Of a DNA stretch of 15,870 nucleotides, positions 1 through 7,398 are shown in pieces. Origin of the DNA: Candidatus Kuenenia stuttgartensis (GTDB taxonomy: Bacteria > Planctomycetota > Planctomycetia > Isosphaerales > Isosphaeraceae); contig CAMCFM010000036.1 in assembly GCA_945874095.1 (NCBI GenBank), positions 1 through 15,870 of the forward strand, written 5' to 3'. Within the stretch, counting starts at the first letter, position 1; every line of letters starts with the position of its first letter. The position numbers and the translations under genes were made by a program. The notes below the pieces were generated by a model. The model had not been told where the DNA came from, made no database searches, and saw only the letters and a program-made list of their open reading frames with translations.

Positions 1-687
1 CGTGGCACAGAGCCAGATCCTGTGGCGGCTGTCGTGATGGCTGAGTTGGGTGGGGCCGATCTGATCACGATCCACTTGCGTGAAGACCGGCGTCATATTC
101 AGGAACGGGACTTGCGTATCCTGCGAGAAACCGTTCAGACACCGCTGAATCTTGAAGCCGCCATCACGGGCGACATCTTTCAGCAGATCAATCAGTATCG
201 ACCACATTATGTGACTTTTGTGCCGGAAAAGCGCGAGGAACTCACGACCGAAGGTGGTCTTGATGTGATTCGCTATCGCGATTCTGTGAAGTCGGCCATC
301 GAATTCTGCCACCAACTGGGTATTCCGGTCAGTCTGTTTATCGATCCTGATGTGGCTCAGGTTGCAGCATGTGCCAAACTCGGTGCTGATGCGGTCGAGT
401 TGCATACGGGGAGATATGCAGATGCGCCTAGCAAGGCCAAAATGGCTGAGGAACTGGTGGCTTTGAAACGGGCTTCGACCGAGACGGTGGCCTGTGGCCT
501 TCACCTTCATTGCGGGCATGGCCTGAACTATCTGAACGTGACGGAAGTGGCCGCAATTGCGCATATGGAAGAGCTGAATATTGGTCATTCAATTATTTCC
601 CGCGCGGTTCTGATCGGCATGAAACAGGCTGTTGCCGAGATGAAATCGTTGATTGTGGCGGCCCATGCCGCTCGACATTTGCCCTGA
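1..687 (+). CDS. pdxJ: Pyridoxine 5'-phosphate synthase PdxJ (5' end cut by window)
   Basis: PdxJ condenses 1-deoxy-D-xylulose 5-phosphate with 3-amino-2-oxopropyl phosphate to give pyridoxine 5'-phosphate, the ring-closing step of DXP-dependent vitamin B6 synthesis in the cytosol. The open frame runs from base 1 (RGTEPDPV) to TGA at 685-687, 228 residues. The family is about 240 residues long, so only roughly the first 15-20, including the start codon, lie outside. Family signatures are clear: ITIHLREDRRHIQERD near the N-terminus, VTFVPEKREELTTEGG, SLFIDPD, GADAVELHTGRYAD, and LHLHCGHGLNYLNV followed by LNIGHSIISRAVLIGMKQAV, which forms the phosphate-binding end of the TIM barrel. dapA follows after 70 bases on the same strand. 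The fixed order of so many blocks leaves little doubt about the family. Confidence 0.96.
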   Translation, partial: RGTEPDPVAAVVMAELGGADLITIHLREDRRHIQERDLRILRETVQTPLNLEAAITGDIFQQINQYRPHYVTFVPEKREELTTEGGLDVIRYRDSVKSAIEFCHQLGIPVSLFIDPDVAQVAACAKLGADAVELHTGRYADAPSKAKMAEELVALKRASTETVACGLHLHCGHGLNYLNVTEVAAIAHMEELNIGHSIISRAVLIGMKQAVAEMKSLIVAAHAARHLP

Positions 688-757
688 GACTCGCCATAAT
701 TTGTCAGGATTTTGAAAGAAATCCAGAATCACCATCGACCCATACCCAGCCCAACGA

Positions 758-1678
758 ATGATCAAGCCCATGCCGACCCCGACTAAAGGACATCGCTTTG
801 CCGGATTGACCGTAGCCCTGGTCACTCCATTCCATTCCTCTGGCGAGGTCGATTACGATGCCTTGAAACAGCTTGTCGAGTGGCACGTTGCCCAAGGCAC
901 ACCGATTCTGGCTCCTGTGGGCACCACCGGCGAATCGCCGACCCTCTCGCATGATGAGCATGAGAAAGTCATTGCGACGGTGGTCGATACCGCTGCTGGA
1001 CGTCTCAAGGTGATGGCCGGGACCGGTTCGAACGCCACAAGTGAAGCGATTCGGCTCACGAAATTTGCTCAGAGGATTGGTGCGGACGCTTCCCTGCAAG
1101 TCTCTCCTTACTACAATCGCCCAAGCCAAGAAGGGCTTTACGCGCACTTTTCGGCCATCGCCGAAGCCTGCGAAATTCCTCTGGTGCTTTACAACATCCC
1201 AGCCCGGACCGGTCGAAACATTGACCCTGATACGGTCGAAAAGCTGTCGCATCTGGATCCGATCGTGGCGATCAAAGAAGCCGCTGGATCGCTTGACCAG
1301 ACCAGTGAACTGATCCTTCGCACGAATTTGACCGTGCTTTCAGGCGATGATAGTTTGACGATCCCTTACCTGTCGGTAGGTGGTGAGGGCGTGGTGTCGG
1401 TGGTCGGAAACATCATTCCAGGCGATGTCATGGCCATGCTGGAGGCGTACAAGGCAGCGGATCTGGTTGCGGCTCGCAACTGGCACCTGAAGCTGTTTGG
1501 TCTGTGCAAGGATTTGCTGAGTCTGGCTCCGAACCCTGTTCCAGTCAAAACGGCGATGCAGGTGCTGGGCCGGGGCAATGGTGTATTACGATTGCCATTG
1601 GTTCCGCTTGATTCTTCAGCCCGTTCGAAGTTGGTCGGAAGTCTTGAGCAGTACGGGCTTGTCGTCAAAAATTCCTAA
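758..1678 (+). CDS. dapA: 4-hydroxy-tetrahydrodipicolinate synthase DapA
   Basis: DapA is a class I aldolase that condenses pyruvate with aspartate semialdehyde, the committed step to diaminopimelate and lysine. It has 306 residues against about 292 in E. coli. The active site is complete and every position is the E. coli number plus 12: GTTGES at 55-60 (Thr56/57), Tyr119 in YYNRP, Tyr145 and Arg150 in YNIPARTG, and Schiff-base Lys173 in AIKEAAG. The start is uncertain: ATG at 758 or in-frame ATG at 770, and neither has a good Shine-Dalgarno. The first 12 residues (MIKPMPTPTKGH) are outside the conserved barrel. The related N-acetylneuraminate lyases share the fold, but the DapA-specific Arg in PARTG and the overall match favour DapA. 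A strong hairpin follows 18 bases after the stop. Confidence 0.93.
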   Translation: MIKPMPTPTKGHRFAGLTVALVTPFHSSGEVDYDALKQLVEWHVAQGTPILAPVGTTGESPTLSHDEHEKVIATVVDTAAGRLKVMAGTGSNATSEAIRLTKFAQRIGADASLQVSPYYNRPSQEGLYAHFSAIAEACEIPLVLYNIPARTGRNIDPDTVEKLSHLDPIVAIKEAAGSLDQTSELILRTNLTVLSGDDSLTIPYLSVGGEGVVSVVGNIIPGDVMAMLEAYKAADLVAARNWHLKLFGLCKDLLSLAPNPVPVKTAMQVLGRGNGVLRLPLVPLDSSARSKLVGSLEQYGLVVKNS

Positions 1679-1696
1679 AAACTTGAATGATTTTTA

Positions 1697-1731
1697 GCCG
1701 ATTTGGGCTTGACCCTCAGGCCCGGATCGGT
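1697..1731 (+). terminator. Long hairpin after dapA, terminator-like without a U-tract
   Basis: The arms 1697-1712 and 1716-1731 pair along 16 positions around a CCC loop. The core is GGGCTTGA/TCAGGCCC and the base is CCGAT/ATCGG joined by G-U wobbles. It begins 18 bases past the dapA stop and about 150 bases before the next start. The sequence after it (CAAATTGCATTT) has no run of T, so it is not a textbook intrinsic terminator. It could stop transcription by another mechanism or protect the dapA mRNA 3' end. Confidence 0.55.
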
Positions 1732-1878
1732 CAAATTGCATTTACTCACCGGGTTCAGCTTGCGGCAGGGAATTTCGCAAGCTCCGGCAATGCCACTTCG
1801 AAGTCATTTTCGACCAGGCCGATCCGAAATCCTCCCCTTTGAGGAATGGCCTGCTCTGCATTTCAAGGATGTATCATC

Positions 1879-2619
1879 ATGCGGATTCGTGAAATTCTGG
1901 TCGCTTCGGCTTGTGTATGTGTAACGGGTGTCGTTTCCGCCCAGCAACAGGCTCAAGATCGTGGAGTGCAGCGCACGGCTGCAGCCACAACGGGTGGGAC
2001 CGCATCGACAGCGGCTGCATCTGCCACTCCGACCCCTGGCCTTCCTGCTGTGATTGGCTCCATTGACATGGACGCTGTTTTTAAAAGCTACGAAAAAGTC
2101 AAGCTCGCCAGCGACGAAATGCAAGCCAAAGCTTTGGCCAAGCAGAACGAGCTTCAAAAGATGGTGGCTGACATGAAGGCTGCTGCCGAAAAGCAGGCGA
2201 GCCTTTCGCCGATGAGCCCTGAATTCAAAAAGTTTGACCAGCAGTTGACCCAGATGAAGATTCAGGCTGAGTCGACCCAGCAATCTGCTCAAAAAGAGCT
2301 TGCTGAGATGGAAGCTGTGACTCTGGCTGGTCTTTACCGCGAAATCCAGGCCATGACCGCCCGTGTGGCTGTGTGGCGAGGGATGAATTATGTGGTCAAA
2401 GTTTCGAACGAACCCGTGACGGCCTCTGAGCCGAACGCTGTGATGGCTGCCATGTCGCGCACCGTTGTCTTCTCGGATCCTCGTAACGACATCACCCCAC
2501 AGGTTGTCCAGTTCCTGAATCAGGAATATCGCAAGACAGCCGGTGCTCAGGCTCGTCCGGCCGCTGCTGCTGCAACATCCGCTGCACAGCCCGCTACAAC
2601 ACCAACTCGTGGTAACTGA
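1879..2619 (+). CDS. OmpH/Skp-family periplasmic chaperone
   Basis: The predicted protein is secreted and resembles Skp/OmpH, which holds unfolded outer-membrane proteins in the periplasm on the way to the BAM complex. The ATG at 1879 is preferred over an upstream in-frame alternative at 1846: AAGGA at 1865-1869 lies 9 bases before it, and it exposes a clean signal peptide (MRIREILVASACVCVTGVVSA, about 21 residues). The mature protein starts with an Ala/Thr/Gln-rich linker, then IGSIDMDAVFKSYEKV, the usual OmpH strand. A long Lys/Glu/Gln-rich helical stretch predicted to be coiled coil follows (about residues 75-150), then the returning strand MNYVVKVS and a C-terminal helix ending in FLNQEYRK. 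The last 20 residues are Ala/Pro/Thr-rich and disordered. The position just before lpxC and lpxA matches the common skp-lpx gene order, though bamA, lpxD and fabZ are not here. Confidence 0.85.
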   Translation: MRIREILVASACVCVTGVVSAQQQAQDRGVQRTAAATTGGTASTAAASATPTPGLPAVIGSIDMDAVFKSYEKVKLASDEMQAKALAKQNELQKMVADMKAAAEKQASLSPMSPEFKKFDQQLTQMKIQAESTQQSAQKELAEMEAVTLAGLYREIQAMTARVAVWRGMNYVVKVSNEPVTASEPNAVMAAMSRTVVFSDPRNDITPQVVQFLNQEYRKTAGAQARPAAAAATSAAQPATTPTRGN

Positions 2620-2628
2620 TACCTGACT

Positions 2629-2745
2629 GGCGTGTATGAATCCAGGTTGTGGATCTTTTCCAACAGGGGCAGATCCAAACCTCTTCGTAAAAAGCACGCC
2701 ACCTCGGCCCGACGACAAGGATGTCATCGGGTCGCGGCGGCGTGT
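2629..2745 (+). promoter_or_regulatory. Structured leader upstream of lpxC with alternative stems
   Basis: The 229-base gap between the OmpH-like gene and lpxC holds several inverted repeats. Hairpin A: 2644-2655 with 2672-2682, 11 pairs with a bulged G at 2649 and a 16-base loop. Hairpin B: 2705-2717 with 2722-2734, 13 positions with one mismatch, one wobble and an AGGA loop. The segment CACGCC (2695-2700) lies between them. It can pair with GGCGTG at 2629-2634, enclosing hairpin A, or with the identical GGCGTG at 2739-2744, enclosing hairpin B. Only one pairing can form at a time, which is the layout of an attenuator or riboswitch platform. No known riboswitch class is recognised, and the folding was done by eye. 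Confidence 0.35.
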
Positions 2746-2848
2746 GTTCCATAAAGCCCTCCATAATAAGCTGGTATGATCGGTTTGAATCGAACAGGTC
2801 AAACTGATTCTGATCGAGATGAACGCCGGGAAGGATCCTGCAGGCATC

Positions 2849-3775
2849 ATGAGCGACCCGAACCAAGGTCATGCAACCAGGCAACGTACCATTCAGGAAA
2901 CTGCTGGCCTCGAAGGTCGTGGATACCTGACCGGTGTGAACGTTAAACTCGTTTTTTGTCCCGCCGAGCCTGATACAGGCGTTGTTTTTATTCGTACCGA
3001 TTTGCCGGATCAGCCTGAAATACCGGCCCACATAAACTTTGTCGTTCCAAGGCAACGCCGGACTTCGATCGGAAACGGCGATGCTGTGATCGAAATGATC
3101 GAGCATGTCATGGCCGCCTTGACAGGTCTGGGGATCGATAATTGTCGAGTTGAGATGAACGCCCCCGAGACTCCCGGCTGCGATGGTTCCAGCCTGGCTT
3201 TTGTCGATGCCCTCAATCGGGCCGGGATTGTCGAACAAGATGTACCCGCAAAGGTCTGGAAAATCGACCGCACACTGACTGTCACTGAAGGTGGGATGAC
3301 AATCTCAGCGATGCCCAGCCCCGATTCCAGTTTTAAACTCAACTACACACTCGATTATGCGAACCATCCCGCCATCGGCCGGCAGGTTCATGATTTTGAA
3401 CTTCACGAAAACAGCTTCGAGCAGGAACTTTCGGCCGCCAGAACTTTTGTGCTTGAAAGCGAAGCTGAGCAACTCAAGGCCGCAGGAATTGGCCGTCATT
3501 GTACGACCAGCGATCTCCTGATCTTTGGAGAAAAAGGTCCGATCGAGAATTCTCTGCGATTTGAGAACGAGCCGGTTCGTCACAAAATGCTGGATGTGAT
3601 TGGTGACCTTCGGCTACTTGGATGCCGAATTGAGGGCCAGATTATCGCTCATAAGTCGGGGCACAATCTCAACGCTGAACTGGTTCGGGCCATGCTAGCG
3701 GCTCTTGATAAAAATGACCCTACAGTGGCTCAAACCGATACTGCACCTGCTCTAATCGCATCAAAGCACGCTTGA
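2849..3775 (+). CDS. lpxC: UDP-3-O-acyl-N-acetylglucosamine deacetylase LpxC
   Basis: LpxC is the zinc amidase that removes the acetyl group from UDP-3-O-acyl-GlcNAc, the first committed step of lipid A synthesis, on the cytosolic side of the inner membrane. From ATG 2849 the protein has 308 residues (305 in E. coli). All key residues sit at the E. coli number plus 7: Glu85 and zinc ligand His86 (IEHVMAAL), zinc ligands His245 and Asp249 (RHKMLDVIGDL), and catalytic His272 (HKSGHNLN). The ARTF and TPGCDGSS blocks are also present. This constant offset favours 2849 over an in-frame ATG at 2819. AAGGA at 2831-2835 is a weak, distant Shine-Dalgarno. The FabZ-fused version seen in some phyla is excluded by length. 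The LpxA-like gene follows after 75 bases, so co-transcription is likely. Confidence 0.96.
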   Translation: MSDPNQGHATRQRTIQETAGLEGRGYLTGVNVKLVFCPAEPDTGVVFIRTDLPDQPEIPAHINFVVPRQRRTSIGNGDAVIEMIEHVMAALTGLGIDNCRVEMNAPETPGCDGSSLAFVDALNRAGIVEQDVPAKVWKIDRTLTVTEGGMTISAMPSPDSSFKLNYTLDYANHPAIGRQVHDFELHENSFEQELSAARTFVLESEAEQLKAAGIGRHCTTSDLLIFGEKGPIENSLRFENEPVRHKMLDVIGDLRLLGCRIEGQIIAHKSGHNLNAELVRAMLAALDKNDPTVAQTDTAPALIASKHA

Positions 3776-3850
3776 GGACGCAGGGTGTCAGGAAAAAAGG
3801 CCAAGTTTTGATCGGATCATACCGATTTTGAGGATAGGAGAATTCTGACG

Positions 3851-4657
3851 ATGGTGCGATGGATCGCCGATACTGCCTGTGTGGACACGAATGCCGATCT
3901 GGCAGATGGTGCCCGTATCGGTCAGTTTTGCGTGATTGGTCCTCACGTTCGTCTGGAATCCTCCGTAAGTCTTGGCCGACACACATGGATCGGCGCAAGC
4001 ACCCATATCGGTTCCGACACGGATATTGCAGAATTCTGCGTGATCGGCGCCCGTGCGATGCATCGCCAATCCGCTTCGGTCACAGACGTTGCCATTCGGA
4101 TCGGTCAAGGCTCCAGGCTGGGGCGGGCTGTGGTGATCGAACCGGGCGAGACTTCGGAGTCAGCGACCACTCTGGGCGATTGCTGCATGATATCAGCGCT
4201 TGCGAAACTGGAGTCAGGGGCCATTCTGGGTCATGATGTTCAACTTGGTGCAGGTGCAGTGATTGGGGCTCAGGCCAGAGTCGGAAACCATGTCACTTTA
4301 GGGCACGGCACTTCGGTCCGACCGGGCGTCACATTGGGCCCGAACTGTGCTGTGGGTGCACTCAGTGAAGTTTCGCATGATATTCCCCCGCACATGCTGG
4401 CAGACGGTCGCCCGGCGACTGTCAGAGGCGTGAACGTTTCTGGTCTACAGAGGCTCGGTGTGGAACCGTTCGGGATTACTGCGGTGATTGAAGCATATCG
4501 TCAGATCTATAAAACCGGCTTGCCTTTAGAGCGTGCGGAGCATCAGCTTCGAACTGCGTCGTATTGGACACCGGAAGTATGTGAATTTTTCCAACATCTC
4601 GAAGCCTCCGCCGGAAACCGCCTCGGAAGCTGTCGTGAGCAAGGGAGGGTGGCGTGA
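3851..4657 (+). CDS. LpxA-family hexapeptide acyltransferase homologue with altered active site
   Basis: This is a 268-residue left-handed beta-helix protein with repeated [LIV]-G-x4 coils (about residues 5-180) and a helical C-terminal domain. Overall it matches LpxA, the UDP-GlcNAc 3-O-acyltransferase of lipid A synthesis: ADLADGARIGQFCVIGPHV at the start, DIPPHMLADGRPATVRGVNVSGLQRLG after the helix, then IEAYRQIYKTG. From about residue 106 to that C-terminal motif, E. coli LpxA (recalled) aligns without gaps at an offset of -3. Catalytic His125 then corresponds to Ser122, His122 to Lys119, His144 to Gln141, Glu200 to Ser197 and Arg205 to Leu202. The DLKYxGEPT substrate loop is also missing. 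AGGAG at 3836-3840 supports the ATG. The stop overlaps the next gene by 4 bases. Membership of the family is clear, but the reaction is not; a genuine LpxA may lie elsewhere in the genome. Confidence 0.85.
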   Translation: MVRWIADTACVDTNADLADGARIGQFCVIGPHVRLESSVSLGRHTWIGASTHIGSDTDIAEFCVIGARAMHRQSASVTDVAIRIGQGSRLGRAVVIEPGETSESATTLGDCCMISALAKLESGAILGHDVQLGAGAVIGAQARVGNHVTLGHGTSVRPGVTLGPNCAVGALSEVSHDIPPHMLADGRPATVRGVNVSGLQRLGVEPFGITAVIEAYRQIYKTGLPLERAEHQLRTASYWTPEVCEFFQHLEASAGNRLGSCREQGRVA

Positions 4658-5787
4658 TCATCTCATCGATTCCACGAGTCGCTGTGGTCGGAGTAGGCCA
4701 TCTGGGCCGCCATCACGCTCGGATTTTGGGTCATCATCCAGACGTCAATCTGGTTGCCGTAGTGGACAGTTCTCAGGAGCAGGCTGAAAAGGTCGCTCAA
4801 GCACTTGGCTGTGAAGCACATAGCGATATCTCGGCCATCATCAACAAGGTGGATGCCGTCAGCATCGCAGCACCTACCGTGATGCACCACCGGTTGGCTA
4901 AGCCGTTCCTCGAGCGTGGGATTCACGTGCTGGTGGAGAAGCCCCTCACGGCTGACCTCGACGAAGCCTCAGATCTGCTTGCTCTGGCCAAACGCAGTCG
5001 TGCCATTCTGCAAGTCGGTCACATCGAGCGTTTTAACCCGGTTCTGGGTGTGCTCGACAAGTTCCCGATCACGCCCCGCCTACTCGCATCCGAACGCCAC
5101 AGTTCCTACAGCTTCCGTTCAACGGATATTGGTGTGGTTCATGATGTGATGATTCACGACCTCGACCTGATTCTGTCCTGTGTCAGCGCACCCGTCAGAC
5201 ACGTTTCTGCCTATGGCTTAACGGTGTTTGGCGGCCAGGAAGATATGGTTGATGCCCGGGTGGACTTTGCAGACGGTACCGTGGCGACCCTTTCTGCGTG
5301 TCGTGCCAGTATGTCGGCCAGTCGCAGATTGAAGATGTGGGGTATGGAAGGCTTTGTGGATATGGACTTTGCGACCCGCAAGGCGACCTTCCTGAGGCCG
5401 AGTCAGGCGATCACTGAGGGTGGCGAGTTGCGCCCGGAATCGCTCGACATGACTTCCTCCAATGCTGTTCGGGATCATGTCTTCGGGAATCTTCTTCAAG
5501 TCGAAGAATTTCAGGGCGAAGAGACTGAGATGCTGGGCGCCGAACTGGACGACTTTGTGAATTCGATTCTACACAGTCAACAGCCAAAGGTTACGGGCGA
5601 AGATGCCTACCGGGCCCTGGAGCTGGCTGAATGGATACTATCGGTAATGACGATGGAAGACTGGAAGAGGTCGATGCCGACGCATGCTGCTCCGGAGCGG
5701 ACTCCGATCGCCGGACTGGCTGGTCCGATCATGTGGAGACGCCGTAGGGCCGGACTTGCTGCCCGCGATTCGAACGGGAATCGTTAA
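4654..5787 (+). CDS. Gfo/Idh/MocA oxidoreductase, GnnA-like (possible UDP-GlcNAc 3-dehydrogenase)
   Basis: This is a 377-residue NAD(P)-dependent sugar oxidoreductase. The Rossmann motif GVGHLGRHHARIL is at 13-25, the acidic ribose-binding residue is Asp38 at the end of the second strand, EKPL at 95-98 carries the family lysine (Lys96), GHIERFNP at 122-129, and HDVMIHDLDLIL at 163-174 holds the catalytic histidine region. The C-terminal 40 residues are Arg/Pro-rich and probably disordered. The start is GTG, overlapping the stop of the LpxA-like gene (GTGA), with GGGAGG at 4643-4648, so the two are translationally coupled. GnnA of Acidithiobacillus and Leptospira, which oxidises UDP-GlcNAc at C3 before GnnB aminates it, belongs to this subfamily and also sits beside lpxA. 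That makes GnnA the best guess. No GnnB-like aminotransferase is in this window, and the substrate is inferred only. Confidence 0.82.
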   Translation: MIISSIPRVAVVGVGHLGRHHARILGHHPDVNLVAVVDSSQEQAEKVAQALGCEAHSDISAIINKVDAVSIAAPTVMHHRLAKPFLERGIHVLVEKPLTADLDEASDLLALAKRSRAILQVGHIERFNPVLGVLDKFPITPRLLASERHSSYSFRSTDIGVVHDVMIHDLDLILSCVSAPVRHVSAYGLTVFGGQEDMVDARVDFADGTVATLSACRASMSASRRLKMWGMEGFVDMDFATRKATFLRPSQAITEGGELRPESLDMTSSNAVRDHVFGNLLQVEEFQGEETEMLGAELDDFVNSILHSQQPKVTGEDAYRALELAEWILSVMTMEDWKRSMPTHAAPERTPIAGLAGPIMWRRRRAGLAARDSNGNR

Positions 5788-5813
5788 GCCGACTTGCAAA
5801 TTCGATTCGGCTT
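5786..5813 (+). terminator. Short inverted repeat after the GnnA-like gene
   Basis: AAGCCGA (5786-5792) and TCGGCTT (5807-5813) form a perfect 7-bp stem with a 14-base loop, starting inside the stop codon. Only the loose T-rich stretch TATCTTCTTAC follows. It could end the envelope transcript, but the large loop and weak tail keep confidence low. Confidence 0.35.
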
Positions 5814-5912
5814 GGGTATCTTCTTACTATCAATGCATGTTTTGAAAGAGCACGTCGCTTGCGAATCGCGAGTGGCGTGTTTGTCACTTCGAAGGGTTGA
5901 ATCGGAAAACAT

Positions 5913-6146
5913 ATGTCCACTGAACCAACATACACAGCAGCTGACCCACGCCTGAAACTGATCAAGCGTTTTGAAGACCGATTCCTGCCCAAGGGCGTTC
6001 TTCGTGATCGCTGGAAGGTGATTCGCGCCAAGTGGTTTGCTGATGCAGAACACACAGGCGTCACGATTGAAGAGCTGAAGGCTTTGAAAGTCGACTGGCG
6101 TACAGCTCGCGAATCCAAGACCCGTCCTGCCAAGGTCAAGGTCTGA
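5913..6146 (+). CDS. Small basic protein of unknown function (77 aa)
   Basis: No family is recognised. The product is a soluble 77-residue protein, strongly basic (many Lys and Arg, especially the KTRPAKVKV tail), with no signal peptide and no membrane segment. Two predicted helical parts, about residues 11-45 (PRLKLIKRFEDRF, RDRWKVIRAKWFADA) and 50-70 (TIEELKALKVDWRTARE), make up almost all of it. Coding is supported by the lack of a better frame here, its fit between two + strand genes, and coherent amphipathic sequence. The Shine-Dalgarno is poor: AAGGG at 5891-5895 is too far from the ATG. The gene stands 125 bases after the GnnA-like gene and 69 before alanine dehydrogenase. It could bind nucleic acid or ribosomes given its charge, but that is only a guess. 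Confidence 0.65.
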   Translation: MSTEPTYTAADPRLKLIKRFEDRFLPKGVLRDRWKVIRAKWFADAEHTGVTIEELKALKVDWRTARESKTRPAKVKV

Positions 6147-6215
6147 TATCGGTTTACCAAGACCTGACATCTTTCCGGTTCGAGGGATGGTTCACCCCTT
6201 GATGGGATAATCGCC

Positions 6216-7328
6216 ATGCGAATCGGAGTACCTCGGGAAGTCAAGAACGACGAATATCGAGTGGCCATGCTGCCCGTTGGGGTGGAAGAATTGGTCCTTG
6301 ATGGTCATGAAGTCTTGATTGAAGCCGGGGCAGGATTGGGATCAGGCCTGACAGATGAAGAATATTTTGCATCAGGTGCCATAATTGTCGCAACTGCCGA
6401 TAAGGTCTGGTCAGAATCAGATCTGATTGTTAAAGTGAAAGAACCACAGGTTTCTGAGTATGCCCGGCTTCGTGCCGGGCAAATTCTTTTTACATACTTT
6501 CACTTTGCAGCCAGCCGGAGCTTGACGGACGCCGTCTTAAACTCCCGCTCAACAGCCATCGCATATGAGACCATTCGCGATGCCAAAGGTTCACTCCCTC
6601 TGCTAACCCCGATGAGCGAGGTGGCCGGTCGGATGTCGATCCAGAAAGGCGCGAATTTTCTGGAGCGTCCGGAAGAAGGTCGTGGAATCCTGCTCTCAGG
6701 CGTTCCCGGAGTGGCACCAGCAGAGGTGGTTGTACTGGGCGGTGGGATCGTCGGAGCCAATGCCGCTCGGGTGGCAGCCGGTCTGGGTGCGAATGTCTGT
6801 ATTCTGGATGTGAATCTGGACCGGCTTCGATACCTTGACGACATCATGCCCCCGAACGTGACCACCCTCTTCAGCGATCGTCACATGGTGCGTGATCGGC
6901 TGATTCATGCGGATCTGGTCATTGGTTCCGTGCTGATTCCCGGCGCCCGTGCCCCTCATCTTGTGCGTGCGGATGACCTGAAACGCATGAAGAATGGTTC
7001 CGTAATTGTCGATGTTGCGATTGATCAGGGTGGATGCGTGGAGACCAGCAGGCCCACCACGCATGCTGATCCGACTTTCATCACAGACGGTGTGGTGCAT
7101 TACTGCGTGACCAACATGCCTGGCGCAGTCGGCAGGACAAGCACTTTCGCACTTTGCAACGTGACCCTGCCATATGTTCGGCGGATCGCCTCCAAAGGCT
7201 GGAAAGCCTTGGCCCAGTCGGACCCCGGTTTCGCCCTCGGCCTGAATATGATCGACGGTCATGTCACGCATGAAGCCGTAGCCAAAACCTTCAGCCTGCC
7301 TTACACATCATGGGCCGGCTTAAACTGA
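6216..7328 (+). CDS. ald: Alanine dehydrogenase
   Basis: This NAD-dependent enzyme interconverts L-alanine with pyruvate and ammonia. It has 370 residues, the usual family length. The N-terminus MRIGVPREVKNDEYRVAMLP is characteristic, and catalytic and substrate residues fall at the numbers known for the Mycobacterium enzyme: Arg15, Lys75 (VKVKEP), His96 (YFHFAA) and Asp270 (VDVAIDQGG). The NAD-binding motif GGGIVG is at 175-180 with Asp198 at the end of the following strand. The C-terminus has the typical NMPGAVGRTSTFAL and GLNMIDGHVTHEAVA. The start is well placed, with GGGA about 8 bases upstream. Pyridine nucleotide transhydrogenase alpha subunits share the fold but carry extra membrane parts that are absent here. 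It links carbon and nitrogen metabolism and has no evident functional tie to its neighbours. Confidence 0.97.
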   Translation: MRIGVPREVKNDEYRVAMLPVGVEELVLDGHEVLIEAGAGLGSGLTDEEYFASGAIIVATADKVWSESDLIVKVKEPQVSEYARLRAGQILFTYFHFAASRSLTDAVLNSRSTAIAYETIRDAKGSLPLLTPMSEVAGRMSIQKGANFLERPEEGRGILLSGVPGVAPAEVVVLGGGIVGANAARVAAGLGANVCILDVNLDRLRYLDDIMPPNVTTLFSDRHMVRDRLIHADLVIGSVLIPGARAPHLVRADDLKRMKNGSVIVDVAIDQGGCVETSRPTTHADPTFITDGVVHYCVTNMPGAVGRTSTFALCNVTLPYVRRIASKGWKALAQSDPGFALGLNMIDGHVTHEAVAKTFSLPYTSWAGLN

Positions 7329-7398
7329 TTCTGCACATTCCAGAATACGTTTCATCCAAACCCGATTCACTTCCATTCAAAGAAAGCCCCCAATCCAA

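Noticed and set aside
1804..2850. Long minus-strand open frame opposite the OmpH/Skp-like gene
   Set aside because: Its translation is rich in Ser, His, Arg and Leu runs with no domain, and it lies over a well-supported gene on the other strand; it is a codon-usage shadow.
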